A stretch of 64,000 nucleotides of DNA from an uncultured Sulfitobacter sp. (GCF_947502895.1 NZ_CANNBM010000001.1:434001-498000), one strand, 5' to 3'; positions 52,283-62,041 are shown, counted from the stretch's first letter. A program made the numbers and translations. The notes: generated from the letters alone by a model not told the origin.

Positions 52283-52747
52283 ATGCATGGGGGCGCTGAA
52301 AACGAAGTGAGCGGTATCTGCGAACGGTTGCTCAAAATCACCGGTGATGCTTTGCTCTCCGATGATTTTGACAAGTTTGCTGCGTGTTTTCAGCTCCCCT
52401 ATTTCATCGCGACATCAGATCACAAGGCTTCGATAGATACTCCGGAGGCGTTCAGAGAGCTATTTGACCGGACAATCTGCGATTTCAGACTCAAGGGTGT
52501 GACGGATCTGGTGCGCGTCTGCGAATCCAGTGAATACCGCAGTGAAACACAAATAGGTTCAACGCATGTAACCCATTTGATGTGCGCAGCGCAGCGGATC
52601 ACTGACCCGTATCCAACATTTTCGACAATCGAACTGATTGACGGCGAATGGAAAATCACTTCCAGCCAATACGCCCTCGATAAAAATATGGCCGTAGGCG
52701 CCGCGCTGAACGCGCTCAATGCCAACGCGCCTGCCAAACAGACATAA
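52283..52747 (+). CDS. NTF2-like hypothetical protein
   Basis: A 154-residue cytoplasmic protein with an alpha+beta cone character: an N-terminal helix (SGICERLLKITGDALLSDDFDKFAACF), a strand region (FIATSDHK) and terminal strands (FSTIELIDGEWKITSSQYAL). This suggests a SnoaL/NTF2-like fold. It lies four bases after the thiolase stop and 14 bp before the fadJ-like gene, so it should be co-translated with them. No function recognised. Confidence 0.7.
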   Translation: MHGGAENEVSGICERLLKITGDALLSDDFDKFAACFQLPYFIATSDHKASIDTPEAFRELFDRTICDFRLKGVTDLVRVCESSEYRSETQIGSTHVTHLMCAAQRITDPYPTFSTIELIDGEWKITSSQYALDKNMAVGAALNALNANAPAKQT

Positions 52748-52761
52748 GTCAGGAACACCAC

Positions 52762-54966
52762 ATGACCGATTTTACAATGATCACAGATGCCGACGGCATC
52801 GCCACCATCACATGGGACGTAGACGATAAATCCATGAACGTGATGTCCGTTGAAGGGCTCGAAGATCTGGACCGTCTGACGGACGAAGCGCTGGCTGACG
52901 ATGCTGTAAAAGGCATTATCATCACATCCGGCAAGGCAGGCTCATTTGCGGGCGGCATGGATCTCAACCTGCTGGCAAAAATGAAATCCGACGCTGGCGA
53001 CGATCCCGCCAAGGGCCTGTTTGAGGGTACGATGCGCATGCACGCCCTGCTGCGCAAGATCGAGCGTGCGGGGATGGACCCCAAGACCAACAAGGGCGGC
53101 AAGCCGATTGCCTCCGTCCTGCCCGGCACGGCTGCTGGCATCGGGCTGGAGCTGCCGCTGGCCACGCACCGCATCTTTGTGGCGAATAACCCCAAGGCGC
53201 GCATCGGCCTACCCGAAATTCAGGTCGGTATTTTTCCGGGTGCAGGTGGCACCACACGTCTGGTCCGTATGCTGGGCGCAATGGCCGCCTCTCCACTGCT
53301 GCTGGAAGGCAAAATGCTGGCACCTGCCGCGGCGCAAAAGGCTGGCATCATCCATGAGGTTAGCGATGATCCAATGGCAGATGCCCGCGCTTGGGTTCTG
53401 GCCGCGAAAGATGCCGACATCTTAAAGCCATGGGACGCAAAAGGGTACAAAATGCCTGGCGGTGCGCCCTATCATCCTGCTGGTTTTATGACCTTTGTTG
53501 GTGCCTCGGCCATGGTGCATGGCAAGACCAAAGGCGTCTACCCTGCCGCCAAGGCACTGCTCTCGGCCGTATACGAAGGCGCGCTGGTGCCCTTCGACAC
53601 AGCCCTCAAGATCGAGGCACGCTGGTTCACTTCCGTTTTGATGAACCCCTCCTCCTCCGCCATGATCCGCTCGCTCTTTTTGAACAAGGAAGCATTGGAA
53701 AAAGGCGCCGTCCGGCCCGAAGGCATCCCCGACCAGCGCGTCAAAAAGCTGGGCGTGCTAGGTGCTGGCATGATGGGCGCGGGCATTGCGCTTGTTTCTG
53801 CGCAGGCTGGCATCGAGGTTGTGCTGATCGACCGCGATCAAGCCGCAGCCGACAAAGGCAAAGCCTATTCCGAAGCTTATATGGACAAAGGCATCGCCCG
53901 CAAAAAAGGCACGGTAGAGAAGAAAGAGGCGCTGCTGTCACTCATCACCGCCACGCCTGACCTTGATGCGCTCAAAGGCTGTGATCTGATCATCGAGGCC
54001 GTGTTCGAGGACCCCGCCGTGAAGGCCGAGATGACCAAAAAGGTTGAGGCAGTCATCCCCGAGGATTGCATCTACGCCTCCAACACCTCCACCCTGCCGA
54101 TCACCGATCTGGCCAAAGCGTCCAGCCGCCAAGAGCAATTCATCGGCATCCACTTCTTCTCTCCCGTGGAGCGTATGTTGCTGGTGGAAATCATCAAAGG
54201 AGCCAACACAGGTGACCGCGCGGTGGCAAAGGCACTCGATTATGTGCGCCAGATCCGCAAGACGCCGATCGTGGTCAACGATGCGCGCTTCTTCTACGCC
54301 AACCGCTGCATCATCCCTTACGGTGGCGAGGCAAACCGCATGATTACCGAAGGCGTGGCCCCGTGGTACATCGACCAAGCGGCACAAATGCTGGGCTTCC
54401 CCGTGGGGCCGGTGCAGTTGGGCGACGAGACATCCGTGGACCTTGCCACCAAAATCATGCGCGCCACCAAGGCCGCAATGGGCAACGCCTATCCTGCCTC
54501 CGAGGCCGATGATCTGATCGTCTGGCTCGAAGAGAAAGGCCGCTTGGGCCGCAAGACCAAAGCAGGCTATTTCGACTATGACGAAAAGGGCAAGCGCCTT
54601 GGGTATTGGAAAGGCATGCAGGACAAATACCCGCTGGCCGAAGAGCAGCCTACCTTGCAAGACGTCCAAGACCGCCTGATGTTCGTTCAGGTCCTTGAGG
54701 CCGTCCGTGCGCTTGAAGAAGGCGTGCTCATGGATATCCGCGAAGGCGATGTGGGCGCGATCCTCGGCTGGGGCTTTGCACCTTGGTCCGGTGGCCCGCT
54801 GTCATGGCTCGATATGATCGGCACGCCCTACGCAGTGGAGCGTTGCGAAGAACTGGCCGCGAAATACGGGGAGCGTTTCGAACCACCTGCCCTGCTGCGC
54901 GAAATGGCCGCCAAAAACCAGACCTTCTATGGCCGCTTTGGACCCAAGGACAGCGTTGCGGCCTAA
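52762..54966 (+). CDS. fadJ: Trifunctional 3-hydroxyacyl-CoA dehydrogenase/enoyl-CoA hydratase (FadJ/FadB-like)
   Basis: A 734-residue multifunctional beta-oxidation protein. N-terminal enoyl-CoA hydratase (crotonase) domain: SGKAGSFAGGMDLNLL, VLPGTAAGIGLELPLATHR, EIQVGIFPGAGGTTRLVRMLG with both catalytic glutamates. NAD-binding domain starts at GAGMMGAGIALVSAQAG, residues 334-350; EQFIGIHFFSPVERM follows, and a second dehydrogenase domain ends the protein. It hydrates and oxidises trans-2-enoyl-CoA; a terminator follows. Confidence 0.92.
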   Translation: MTDFTMITDADGIATITWDVDDKSMNVMSVEGLEDLDRLTDEALADDAVKGIIITSGKAGSFAGGMDLNLLAKMKSDAGDDPAKGLFEGTMRMHALLRKIERAGMDPKTNKGGKPIASVLPGTAAGIGLELPLATHRIFVANNPKARIGLPEIQVGIFPGAGGTTRLVRMLGAMAASPLLLEGKMLAPAAAQKAGIIHEVSDDPMADARAWVLAAKDADILKPWDAKGYKMPGGAPYHPAGFMTFVGASAMVHGKTKGVYPAAKALLSAVYEGALVPFDTALKIEARWFTSVLMNPSSSAMIRSLFLNKEALEKGAVRPEGIPDQRVKKLGVLGAGMMGAGIALVSAQAGIEVVLIDRDQAAADKGKAYSEAYMDKGIARKKGTVEKKEALLSLITATPDLDALKGCDLIIEAVFEDPAVKAEMTKKVEAVIPEDCIYASNTSTLPITDLAKASSRQEQFIGIHFFSPVERMLLVEIIKGANTGDRAVAKALDYVRQIRKTPIVVNDARFFYANRCIIPYGGEANRMITEGVAPWYIDQAAQMLGFPVGPVQLGDETSVDLATKIMRATKAAMGNAYPASEADDLIVWLEEKGRLGRKTKAGYFDYDEKGKRLGYWKGMQDKYPLAEEQPTLQDVQDRLMFVQVLEAVRALEEGVLMDIREGDVGAILGWGFAPWSGGPLSWLDMIGTPYAVERCEELAAKYGERFEPPALLREMAAKNQTFYGRFGPKDSVAA

Positions 54967-54982
54967 ACCGCTATATTGAAAC

Positions 54983-55012
54983 AAAAAAGGGCGCCACAGC
55001 GGCGCCCTTTTT
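54983..55012. terminator. Bidirectional rho-independent terminator
   Basis: AAAAAAGGGCGCC (54983-54995), loop ACAGC and GGCGCCCTTTTT (55001-55012), a strong stem with A-run on one side and T-run on the other. It ends both the beta-oxidation cluster on the plus strand and the RTX metalloprotease gene on the minus strand. Confidence 0.92.
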
Positions 55013-55033
55013 ATTATTCGAAACAGAGCAACC

Positions 55034-57415
55034 TCAAGCCACGTCAAACACGGTGTAATCAAAGTGCGTGTCTGTCAGGTCTGCCGCATCAACCCCCATG
55101 ATAATTGCCGCAACACTCCCCGCTTGCACGAATGCGCCCAGATTATGCGACGAGATCGCAAGCGCATCAAAGTCATCTGCATCAGCAAAGGTCAGCGTGT
55201 CCTTTTTGAGGTCAAAGTCGGTCACCATATCGGTCCCGCCCTCATTGAAGAAGACAAAGTGATCACGCCCACCCCCGCCAGTAAGACGATCATCGCCAGC
55301 GCCCCCTTCAAGATGGTCATGCCCGTTGCCCCCGAAAAGACGGTCATTCCCGCCTTGACCAGATAGGGTATCATCACCGCTTGCACCGCTGAGGGTGTCT
55401 TTCTTTGCACTTCCGCCCAAAACATCCGCACCGCCTGATCCGATGACCCATTCAATGTTTTTAAGCATATCACCTTCGGCATCCCCCCCAAGACCCACAC
55501 CCTTGGCGAGGTCGATCTCAATAGCGGCGGCAGAGCTGCGGTAATCGGCCAGATCAGTGCCCGGACCGCCATTTATATGGTCCGCACCTTCACCCCCAAC
55601 GAGCGTATCTCTCCCCGCCCCCCCGATCAGCGTATCGTCACGCGTGATCGTTTCAGAAGTGAGGAAAGTCGCATCGGCGTGCAATGTCACATCACCGTCA
55701 CCTACCAGATCGCGTGCCTTATCATCGTCAAACACCACATATGACAGCAAACCTTCGGTATCGGCGGCAATGCTGTTGAGATGGTTTTCATAGATGTCAT
55801 CGGCACTGCGCAGCCCATCAAAAATGCGCACATCGGCGATCATACCATCATGGTCCACGCCAAAACTCTCGGCAGTGTCCAGTACCAGTTGCGGCACGAT
55901 CTCTCCTTTGAACTCAGATCTCAGGATCCCGTCCAGATAAAAGGCCACCTTCCCACCCGCGCCATCATAGGCGATGGACAAGCGGTGAAGCCCCTCGTCA
56001 TCAACATCCGAGGGACGGATATCAACCTTGGCCCAAGTGCCGTTGGCACGGTACCACAGGCCCCCGTTGCCGCGGTCATACACAATAGTCCAATCGCCAG
56101 GCATATCCGCAAACCACTGCCCGCCCGCCACATCAGCGTCAAAAGCGATCAGCATCTCTATGGTCAGCGCGGTCGAGCCCGCGCCGTCAAACGTGAAGTC
56201 CAAACCCTGCGCGCCATGCAACACCGCAGCCGTAACGGTAAAATCACGCGCGTCTGCCGTGCTCATATCTCCGGTCAGAAAATCGTCGCCTGCCGCACCC
56301 AAGAGCGTATCTGCGCCCATGCCACCCGTCAGCACATTAGCCGCCGCATTGCCCAGCAGACGGTCATCCCCGCTGCCTGCAATAGCATTCTCGATCACCG
56401 CGCCTTTGGCGATGGCAAGGTTAAGGTCATGCCCCCCCACGCTGGAATGGGTGCCGTCGACCAAACTGATATATCCGTTCTGTGCAAACTTGGACATATC
56501 CAGCGTATCGGTCCCGCCCGCATCCCAGATCGTCACAGCACCAATCTTGCCGTGTTCCGCCAAAAGCGCGTCAAAATCAAACGCATTACGGTCAGCGGTG
56601 GCGTTAAACCCATAGACAGTATCACCTGTCCGCGTGCCCATGTTCGCGCCGTAAACCGATTGCAGGGCTGCCACATCCACCAGCATCGGCGTCGACGAAT
56701 ATCCGGTATCCCAATCCAAGCCGCCCGACCCTGCGGTCAGATAGCTCATCATGCTGTAAGCGGCATTGTTTTGCAGGTAGTTCGCCCGCTCGGCATAGCT
56801 ATCGCCCGATTTGAACGAGGTATGGGACAGGCCCATCACATGGCCCATCTCGTGCAGCAAAATATGATAGTGATAGCCCCCCGGCGTGAGGTTATAGCCT
56901 TCGGCCTTTGCAGGTTCATAGTTGTACACCCAGATGTCTCCGGCGGTGCCGCTGCCTGCTGGCGCGCCCCCCGCAGTGCCTGACAAGGTAGAATTGTAAA
57001 ACCGTATTTCCGCATCCACATCATCCGCGGGATCGGCATTGGCGCCCAGATCAACAAACTCCACGTTGATCAGATCCTGAAACAGGTCCATCACCTCGCG
57101 GCCCGCAGCTGCCTGCGCGGCAGTGAAGCCCGCCAGCGTCCCCTCACGCGAGTTGCCGATGTAATCACTGGATTCATCAACCGGAAAGGCGAACGTGACG
57201 GTATCGACGGTCCAGTTGGACAGCTTGTCGATGTCATTAACCATCTGTGTCAGTGACCAGACAGGCAAATCGTTGTGCATTTCGCTATAGGCAGACTGCG
57301 CAGTGTCGCCTGCATGGATCTCAATGTTTCCAGCCAGCGCAGCAGGCTGGTCTGCCATACCTGTCCCATGGCTACGGTCGTGATCGTGCGCGCTTTCGTG
57401 CCCGTCTGCTGGCAT
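55034..57415 (-). CDS. Serralysin-like RTX metalloprotease with LamG-like domain
   Basis: A 793-residue secreted protease. Zinc motif H188-E189-x-x-H192-x-x-G195-x-x-H198 (HILLHEMGHVMGLSH) and the Met-turn SMMSY at residues 221-225 identify the M10 serralysin group. A first RTX block (GNAAANVLTGGMGADTLLGAAGDD) follows the protease domain. Next is a concanavalin/LamG-like domain, about residues 395-520, and a second RTX block (LFGGNGHDHLEGGAGDD). No Sec signal peptide is present; export by type I secretion is expected, but transporter genes are not in the window. Confidence 0.9.
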   Translation of the reverse strand: MPADGHESAHDHDRSHGTGMADQPAALAGNIEIHAGDTAQSAYSEMHNDLPVWSLTQMVNDIDKLSNWTVDTVTFAFPVDESSDYIGNSREGTLAGFTAAQAAAGREVMDLFQDLINVEFVDLGANADPADDVDAEIRFYNSTLSGTAGGAPAGSGTAGDIWVYNYEPAKAEGYNLTPGGYHYHILLHEMGHVMGLSHTSFKSGDSYAERANYLQNNAAYSMMSYLTAGSGGLDWDTGYSSTPMLVDVAALQSVYGANMGTRTGDTVYGFNATADRNAFDFDALLAEHGKIGAVTIWDAGGTDTLDMSKFAQNGYISLVDGTHSSVGGHDLNLAIAKGAVIENAIAGSGDDRLLGNAAANVLTGGMGADTLLGAAGDDFLTGDMSTADARDFTVTAAVLHGAQGLDFTFDGAGSTALTIEMLIAFDADVAGGQWFADMPGDWTIVYDRGNGGLWYRANGTWAKVDIRPSDVDDEGLHRLSIAYDGAGGKVAFYLDGILRSEFKGEIVPQLVLDTAESFGVDHDGMIADVRIFDGLRSADDIYENHLNSIAADTEGLLSYVVFDDDKARDLVGDGDVTLHADATFLTSETITRDDTLIGGAGRDTLVGGEGADHINGGPGTDLADYRSSAAAIEIDLAKGVGLGGDAEGDMLKNIEWVIGSGGADVLGGSAKKDTLSGASGDDTLSGQGGNDRLFGGNGHDHLEGGAGDDRLTGGGGRDHFVFFNEGGTDMVTDFDLKKDTLTFADADDFDALAISSHNLGAFVQAGSVAAIIMGVDAADLTDTHFDYTVFDVA

Positions 57416-57649
57416 ACTGTGGTTCCATCAATCTTTACAAATAACACACCATGGCAAGGCCATAGCTGGCGTTGGCCTAGATGGTGATCATGTCCCAAAT
57501 GCGGCAAGGCAGCTGAAACAGACTGTTTCGCACAGGCCCGGTTTTACGGGTATTCGAGGTGAATTAGCGGGTTCGAACGGTGCAATGGGTCAGCTTGCCT
57601 GCCCCTCTGCTCCCATGCGGGCTGCAGCCCGAAAAATGGCAACCACACG
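57416..57649. other. Upstream region of the RTX protease
   Basis: No gene seen. It should contain the promoter of the protease gene, but no clear consensus promoter could be chosen. The ORF-like readings on the plus strand have no protein character. Confidence 0.35.
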
Positions 57650-57675
57650 AAAAAAGGGCCGCCAAAGCGACCCTT
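57650..57675 (-). terminator. Rho-independent terminator of the Hint gene
   Basis: AAGGGCCGC (57654-57662), loop CAAA and GCGACCCTT (57667-57675); read on the minus strand the stem has one T-G pair and is followed by a run of T. It follows the Hint gene stop. Confidence 0.75.
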
Positions 57676-57721
57676 GTTTCAACCATGGGGATGGTATCAA
57701 AACAACTTTTAGCGGTGCATA

Positions 57722-58396
57722 TTACATCGCCGCATACTGCGCCTGCGCATGCTCCTGCGGCATCATAATTTCATCTTCCAGATAGATCATATCGGCCAGC
57801 TCTTCTGCAACTTCACCGCTGAGAACCTGATAGGTTTGCGCACCCGCCTCAAGAAACTTGTCCAGTGTGGACATATCTGCAGGGCAATGGATCAACGCGC
57901 CACCTTCGGCATAGATCACTTCGTCATGGGCGAAATAGACCGCGATCAGTTCAACCCGCTGCATAGGCTGGCGGCGACGGATACCGCGCAGACCAACAAG
58001 GCTGTTGGCGGTCAAAATGGCAAAAGGATCACCGTGCATATCCTGCGCTGCATCGCTCTCGACCATCACACCCTGATCGGGCAGCAGAACCAACTCTTCG
58101 CGGTTGCCCAGCGCACCAACAGGGATCACAACAGGCCACATCGCTTCGGCTGTTTCCGGCGCATCCAGCCAGACATGGGCGCGGCGGATTTCGGTGATAA
58201 CCTGCATACCGTGATCAAACGTCAGCACCTTGTCGCCCACGGCCAGCGCATCAATTGCGCGCCATCCCAGATTGCTGGCAACCCGCGTGCCTGCCATCAA
58301 TCCGTGGCTTTGCGTGGCCATGCCCCCGTCATAAGCGCCTGTCATCTCCACAGTGCGGCGGTTTGGCTGTGTCGCTTTGAAACCCATTCCGAACAT
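57722..58396 (-). CDS. Hint domain (hedgehog/intein-type) protein
   Basis: A 224-residue protein with a Hint fold, common in Rhodobacteraceae surface proteins. The start at 58396 sits nine bases after GGGGA; another ATG at 58405 is too close to it. The domain begins at about residue 30 with HGLMAGTRVASNLGWRAIDALAVGDKVLTFDHG, where intein and hedgehog proteins have a catalytic cysteine; here the first residue of that block is glycine/leucine/methionine and no cysteine is seen, so self-cleavage is doubtful. It ends in a Met/Ala/Gln-rich tail. The role is unknown. Confidence 0.75.
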   Translation of the reverse strand: MFGMGFKATQPNRRTVEMTGAYDGGMATQSHGLMAGTRVASNLGWRAIDALAVGDKVLTFDHGMQVITEIRRAHVWLDAPETAEAMWPVVIPVGALGNREELVLLPDQGVMVESDAAQDMHGDPFAILTANSLVGLRGIRRRQPMQRVELIAVYFAHDEVIYAEGGALIHCPADMSTLDKFLEAGAQTYQVLSGEVAEELADMIYLEDEIMMPQEHAQAQYAAM

Positions 58397-58673
58397 AATT
58401 TCCATTCCCCTAAGTGTTGCACCCTCTTTGTGATGCGTTGTTTTGATGAACCCAATTGCTATGATTCTCAGGGCAACCAAACGCCATGATCAGGGCAGAT
58501 TTGGGGCATTGTCGCCCAGCACCCCCACAATTCTCCCAAAAACCTAAAGATTTGCTTGAGAGCGTGGACAATACACACCACTCACAGGCCGATTTAGGAA
58601 AAACAGGCCAACTTTCCTCCAGACAGGCGGGTCAATGTGATTCTTCTTGCAGGGTTAACAGCGGCGCCCGCGC

Positions 58674-59324
58674 CTAAGGCTCAAAACGATATCCGAATTG
58701 CGCGATATCTTTGGCACACATCTGCGCCACCAGTGCACGGGTCGCATCCGAATAGGCAGAACGATAATCCCGCATCCGCGCGCTGCGATTCACATGCGGG
58801 ATATCCAGCGCAAAGCCCAAATGCGCCTCAAGCGGTTCAATATCCTGCGCCAGATGCTCCAACCTGATATAAAGGCTGGCCCGCGCGCGCCCCTGCGCAT
58901 CGGTTACGTAGGATGCGGCAGGCGATGCGGCAAAACTCTCGTGGATGAGGGGCGCGGCCACAAAGCGGTCAAACGGCACCGCCTTGGCCAAGTCCACGGC
59001 AGGGTGCTGAAACGACTGCTCCTGCAGCCAGTGATAATAACTGACCATCCGGTCCCACGGATTGCGCACGAGGGTAAAGATAAACAGATCGTCCAACTCC
59101 CCGAGGGTGACCAAGCCATTCAAATCGGCCAGCGTTGCGTGCTTCCACAGCCTGCCTGCGGCCTTCACTCCCTCCAGCCGCTTGCGCCGTTGCCTTGCTT
59201 TGGGCGTGTCACCCAGCATGATGTCATCCTTCATCGCCCGCGCCTCCAGCGCCAGCGACAGCGATGTGCCGCCCGTCTTGGGCGCATGGATAAAGAGGTA
59301 TCGCCGCCCGCGTGACAGGATCAT
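58674..59324 (-). CDS. Sulfotransferase family protein
   Basis: A 216-residue sulfotransferase-type enzyme transferring sulfate from PAPS. The phosphosulfate loop is HAPKTGGTSLSLAL near residue 13 and the 3'-phosphate motif is VRNPWDRMVSYYHW near residue 86. The family in roseobacters modifies surface polysaccharide or other acceptors. Its ATG overlaps the EamA stop by four bases. Confidence 0.82.
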   Translation of the reverse strand: MILSRGRRYLFIHAPKTGGTSLSLALEARAMKDDIMLGDTPKARQRRKRLEGVKAAGRLWKHATLADLNGLVTLGELDDLFIFTLVRNPWDRMVSYYHWLQEQSFQHPAVDLAKAVPFDRFVAAPLIHESFAASPAASYVTDAQGRARASLYIRLEHLAQDIEPLEAHLGFALDIPHVNRSARMRDYRSAYSDATRALVAQMCAKDIAQFGYRFEP

Positions 59325-60256
59325 TCCTCTGGCACCTTTACAGCCCGCACAGATATTGCGTCATCGCTGCGCAGGGTAATCACCGCTCCCGCGCCCGCAA
59401 TCAGCACCATGCCAGCCATTGCCAGTGGCCCCACCGCCTGATCCCAAAGGATCCATGCCCAAAAGCTCGCAAAAACCAGCAGCGAGTATTCAAACACAGC
59501 GACATATCCCGCCTCGCCCAGCAGATAGCCGCGAAAGATGAGGCCGATTCCGATAATGCTGCCCACCGCCTGCACCGCGATCCAGAACCACATCGAGCCC
59601 GTCAGCGGCACCCAGCCACGCTGCACAAATCCCTCAAACCCTTCTGGCCCTCCCGATGGTAGCACCAGCAGACCAATCGCCCCGAACAGTGTCAGCATTC
59701 CGAAAAACCCCGCCGACAAGGCAATCGTGCTTTCTTGCGCGCACCATATACGGGTTACGACCGCACCAACGGCATAGAGCATCCCCGCCACAATCGGCGG
59801 GAACGCTACAGGATCAAGGCTCCGCGGATCAGGCTGGATCACCATCAGCGCCCCGATAAACCCCAGCAGCACCGCACCAAGGCGCACTGGCCCGACCTTG
59901 GCACCCTGAAACACGACAGAGATCAGCAGCACAAACAACGGGGCCGTAAACAGCCCCGCCACCACCACGCCGATGGGCAGCACCGACAGACAGCCAAAGT
60001 AGATCAACATCGCACTGGCCGGAAACAGGCTGCGCCCCAACACGGCGCGCAGGCTGACGGGACGGATCACACCGATACCCATCGCAGCGACCAGCACCAA
60101 CAAGACAACGGCCAGCGCACCACGGACCATATGAAACTGCCACAGCGATCCTGTCTCGCTGATGTAGGGGACAAAATTGTCAGTAATACCCAGCGCAAAC
60201 ATCCCTACCAGAATGGAAAGAGCCGCCGCACCGGGCCGCAAGGCTGTATCACTCAT
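59321..60256 (-). CDS. EamA/DMT family transporter
   Basis: A 311-residue, ten-helix drug/metabolite transporter. The start at 60256 gives the normal two-EamA-domain length; a longer minus-strand reading is an artefact across the ligase gene. Helices include LSILVGMFALGITDNF, IYFGCLSVLPIGVVVAGLFTAPLFVLLISVVFQGA and LIAGAGAVITLRS. It is translationally coupled to the sulfotransferase gene and may export or import a metabolite related to it. Substrate unknown. Confidence 0.87.
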   Translation of the reverse strand: MSDTALRPGAAALSILVGMFALGITDNFVPYISETGSLWQFHMVRGALAVVLLVLVAAMGIGVIRPVSLRAVLGRSLFPASAMLIYFGCLSVLPIGVVVAGLFTAPLFVLLISVVFQGAKVGPVRLGAVLLGFIGALMVIQPDPRSLDPVAFPPIVAGMLYAVGAVVTRIWCAQESTIALSAGFFGMLTLFGAIGLLVLPSGGPEGFEGFVQRGWVPLTGSMWFWIAVQAVGSIIGIGLIFRGYLLGEAGYVAVFEYSLLVFASFWAWILWDQAVGPLAMAGMVLIAGAGAVITLRSDDAISVRAVKVPEE

Positions 60257-60358
60257 CCGTCTGTTCCCCACGCTCCGCCAACTTGGCGATTGCAAATTTC
60301 TTCCCCCTGCATATCGTGCTTTGACGCAATCGCAATATTCTTGTCGGGAGGGCTGAAG

Positions 60359-61987
60359 ATGGGCTGGATGAAAGACGAAACAGGGCTGGAGAAATGCGCA
60401 GCCAACTATGTGGCCCTCAGCCCGCTCTCGCACCTGCGCCGCGCGGCCGATGTATTTGCCCAGCGCGAGGCCGTCGTCTATGGCGATCACCACGTTACAT
60501 ATGCGCAATATCACGCGCGCTGCACGCAGCTGGCCTCGGCCCTGTCGAACATGGGGGTTGGCACGGGCGATGTGGTCGCCACTCTGCTGCCCAACACTCC
60601 CGCGCAAGCGGAGGCACATTTTGGCGTGCCGGCCTGCGGGGCGGTTCTCAACACGATCAACACCCGCCTTGATGTAGATACTGTCGCCTATATCTTTGAT
60701 CACGGCGGCGCGTCTGTTGTGCTGGCAGACACCCAGTTTGTTGATCTGGCCGAGGCCGCGATTGGCCGCATGGATGGCCCTGCCCCGAAAATCATCGAAG
60801 TTCCCGATGCTCCCGCAGGCTTTCCCGCCACAGGCCGCCATCCCTGCTACGAAGATATGATCGCAGGCGGCGATGCGGGTTTTGACTGGGTGATGCCCGA
60901 GGATGAGTGGGAGAGCCTCGCACTCAACTACACTTCGGGAACCACGGGGCGGCCCAAGGGCGTGGTGTATCACCACCGTGGGGCGTATCTGATGACAATG
61001 GGCACCGTGATCAGCTGGCGCATGGTGCTGCATCCGGTGTTCATGCAGATCGTGCCGCTGTTTCACTGCAACGGCTGGAACCACACTTGGATGATGCCTC
61101 TGATCGGCGGCACCCTTGTCTGCTGCCGCGACATCACCGCCAGCGCAATCTTCAACGCCATCGCGGATGAGCGTGTGACACATTTCGGCGGCGCACCCAT
61201 CGTGCTGAACATGCTGGTCAACGCGCCCGAGGGCGAGCGGCGCAGCTTTGACCACGCAGTCGAGATTTTCACCGCAGGCGCGCCCCCCGCACCCGCAACG
61301 CTGGGCAAGATCGAAGCGTTGGGTTTCAACGTCACCCACGTATACGGCCTGACCGAAACCTACGGCCACGTGACTGAATGCATCTGGCGCGAGGAAGACT
61401 GGGCAAGCCTCGACAAACCCGCACTTGCCGCTGTGAAATCCCGACAGGGCGTGGCCTTTCCCCAGATGGAGCACATCACCGTCATGGACACCGGCATGGC
61501 CGAGGTGCCCCGCGATGCCGCCTCACAGGGCGAAATCATGATCCGCGGCAACTCGGTTATGAAAGGCTATCTGAAAAATCCGCAAGCCACACAAGAAGCC
61601 TTTGCGGGCGGGTACTTCCATTCGGGCGATCTGGCGATCCAGCACCCCGACGGCTATATCCAGATCGCGGATCGCGCCAAAGACATCATCATCTCGGGCG
61701 GCGAGAACATCTCGTCCGTTGAGGTGGAAAGCACGCTAATGGGCCACGACGCCGTGATGCTGGCCGCTGTGGTCGCCAAACCCGACGAGAAATGGGGAGA
61801 GGTGCCTTGCGCGTTTATCGAGCTGAAAGAAGGTGCGCAGGTGGACGAGGCAACGCTTATCGCCTTTACCCGCGAAACGCTGGCAGGGTTCAAAGCACCC
61901 AAAAAGGTGGTGTTTCAGGAACTGCCAAAAACCTCTACCGGCAAAATCCAGAAGTTCGAGCTGCGCAAACTCGCCGCTACCCTCTGA
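60359..61987 (+). CDS. Acyl-CoA synthetase (DmdB-like AMP-dependent ligase)
   Basis: A 542-residue adenylate-forming ligase. The ATG at 60359 has GGGAGG upstream. The P-loop is YTSGTTGRPKG at residues 191-201, followed by VVYHHRGAYLM, and the hinge motif is GGYFHSGDLA; the C-terminal catalytic lysine is in TSTGKIQKF (about residue 529). The sequence resembles DmdB (3-methylmercaptopropionate-CoA ligase) and related medium-chain acyl-CoA ligases. It is divergent from the EamA gene and probably monocistronic. The acid used is not certain. Confidence 0.88.
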   Translation: MGWMKDETGLEKCAANYVALSPLSHLRRAADVFAQREAVVYGDHHVTYAQYHARCTQLASALSNMGVGTGDVVATLLPNTPAQAEAHFGVPACGAVLNTINTRLDVDTVAYIFDHGGASVVLADTQFVDLAEAAIGRMDGPAPKIIEVPDAPAGFPATGRHPCYEDMIAGGDAGFDWVMPEDEWESLALNYTSGTTGRPKGVVYHHRGAYLMTMGTVISWRMVLHPVFMQIVPLFHCNGWNHTWMMPLIGGTLVCCRDITASAIFNAIADERVTHFGGAPIVLNMLVNAPEGERRSFDHAVEIFTAGAPPAPATLGKIEALGFNVTHVYGLTETYGHVTECIWREEDWASLDKPALAAVKSRQGVAFPQMEHITVMDTGMAEVPRDAASQGEIMIRGNSVMKGYLKNPQATQEAFAGGYFHSGDLAIQHPDGYIQIADRAKDIIISGGENISSVEVESTLMGHDAVMLAAVVAKPDEKWGEVPCAFIELKEGAQVDEATLIAFTRETLAGFKAPKKVVFQELPKTSTGKIQKFELRKLAATL

Positions 61988-62041
61988 GACGGGCGACGAA
62001 ATTTTTGCCGATATTGCCAAAAAACCTGCTCAGCATCAGGT

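Noticed and set aside
55781..56983. 400-codon plus-strand open frame
   Set aside because: Antisense to the RTX protease; Arg/His/Pro-rich shadow sequence.
59321..61474. Very long minus-strand open frame containing the EamA gene
   Set aside because: The part beyond 60256 is antisense to the well-supported acyl-CoA ligase and has no protein character; the transporter has its normal length from 60256.
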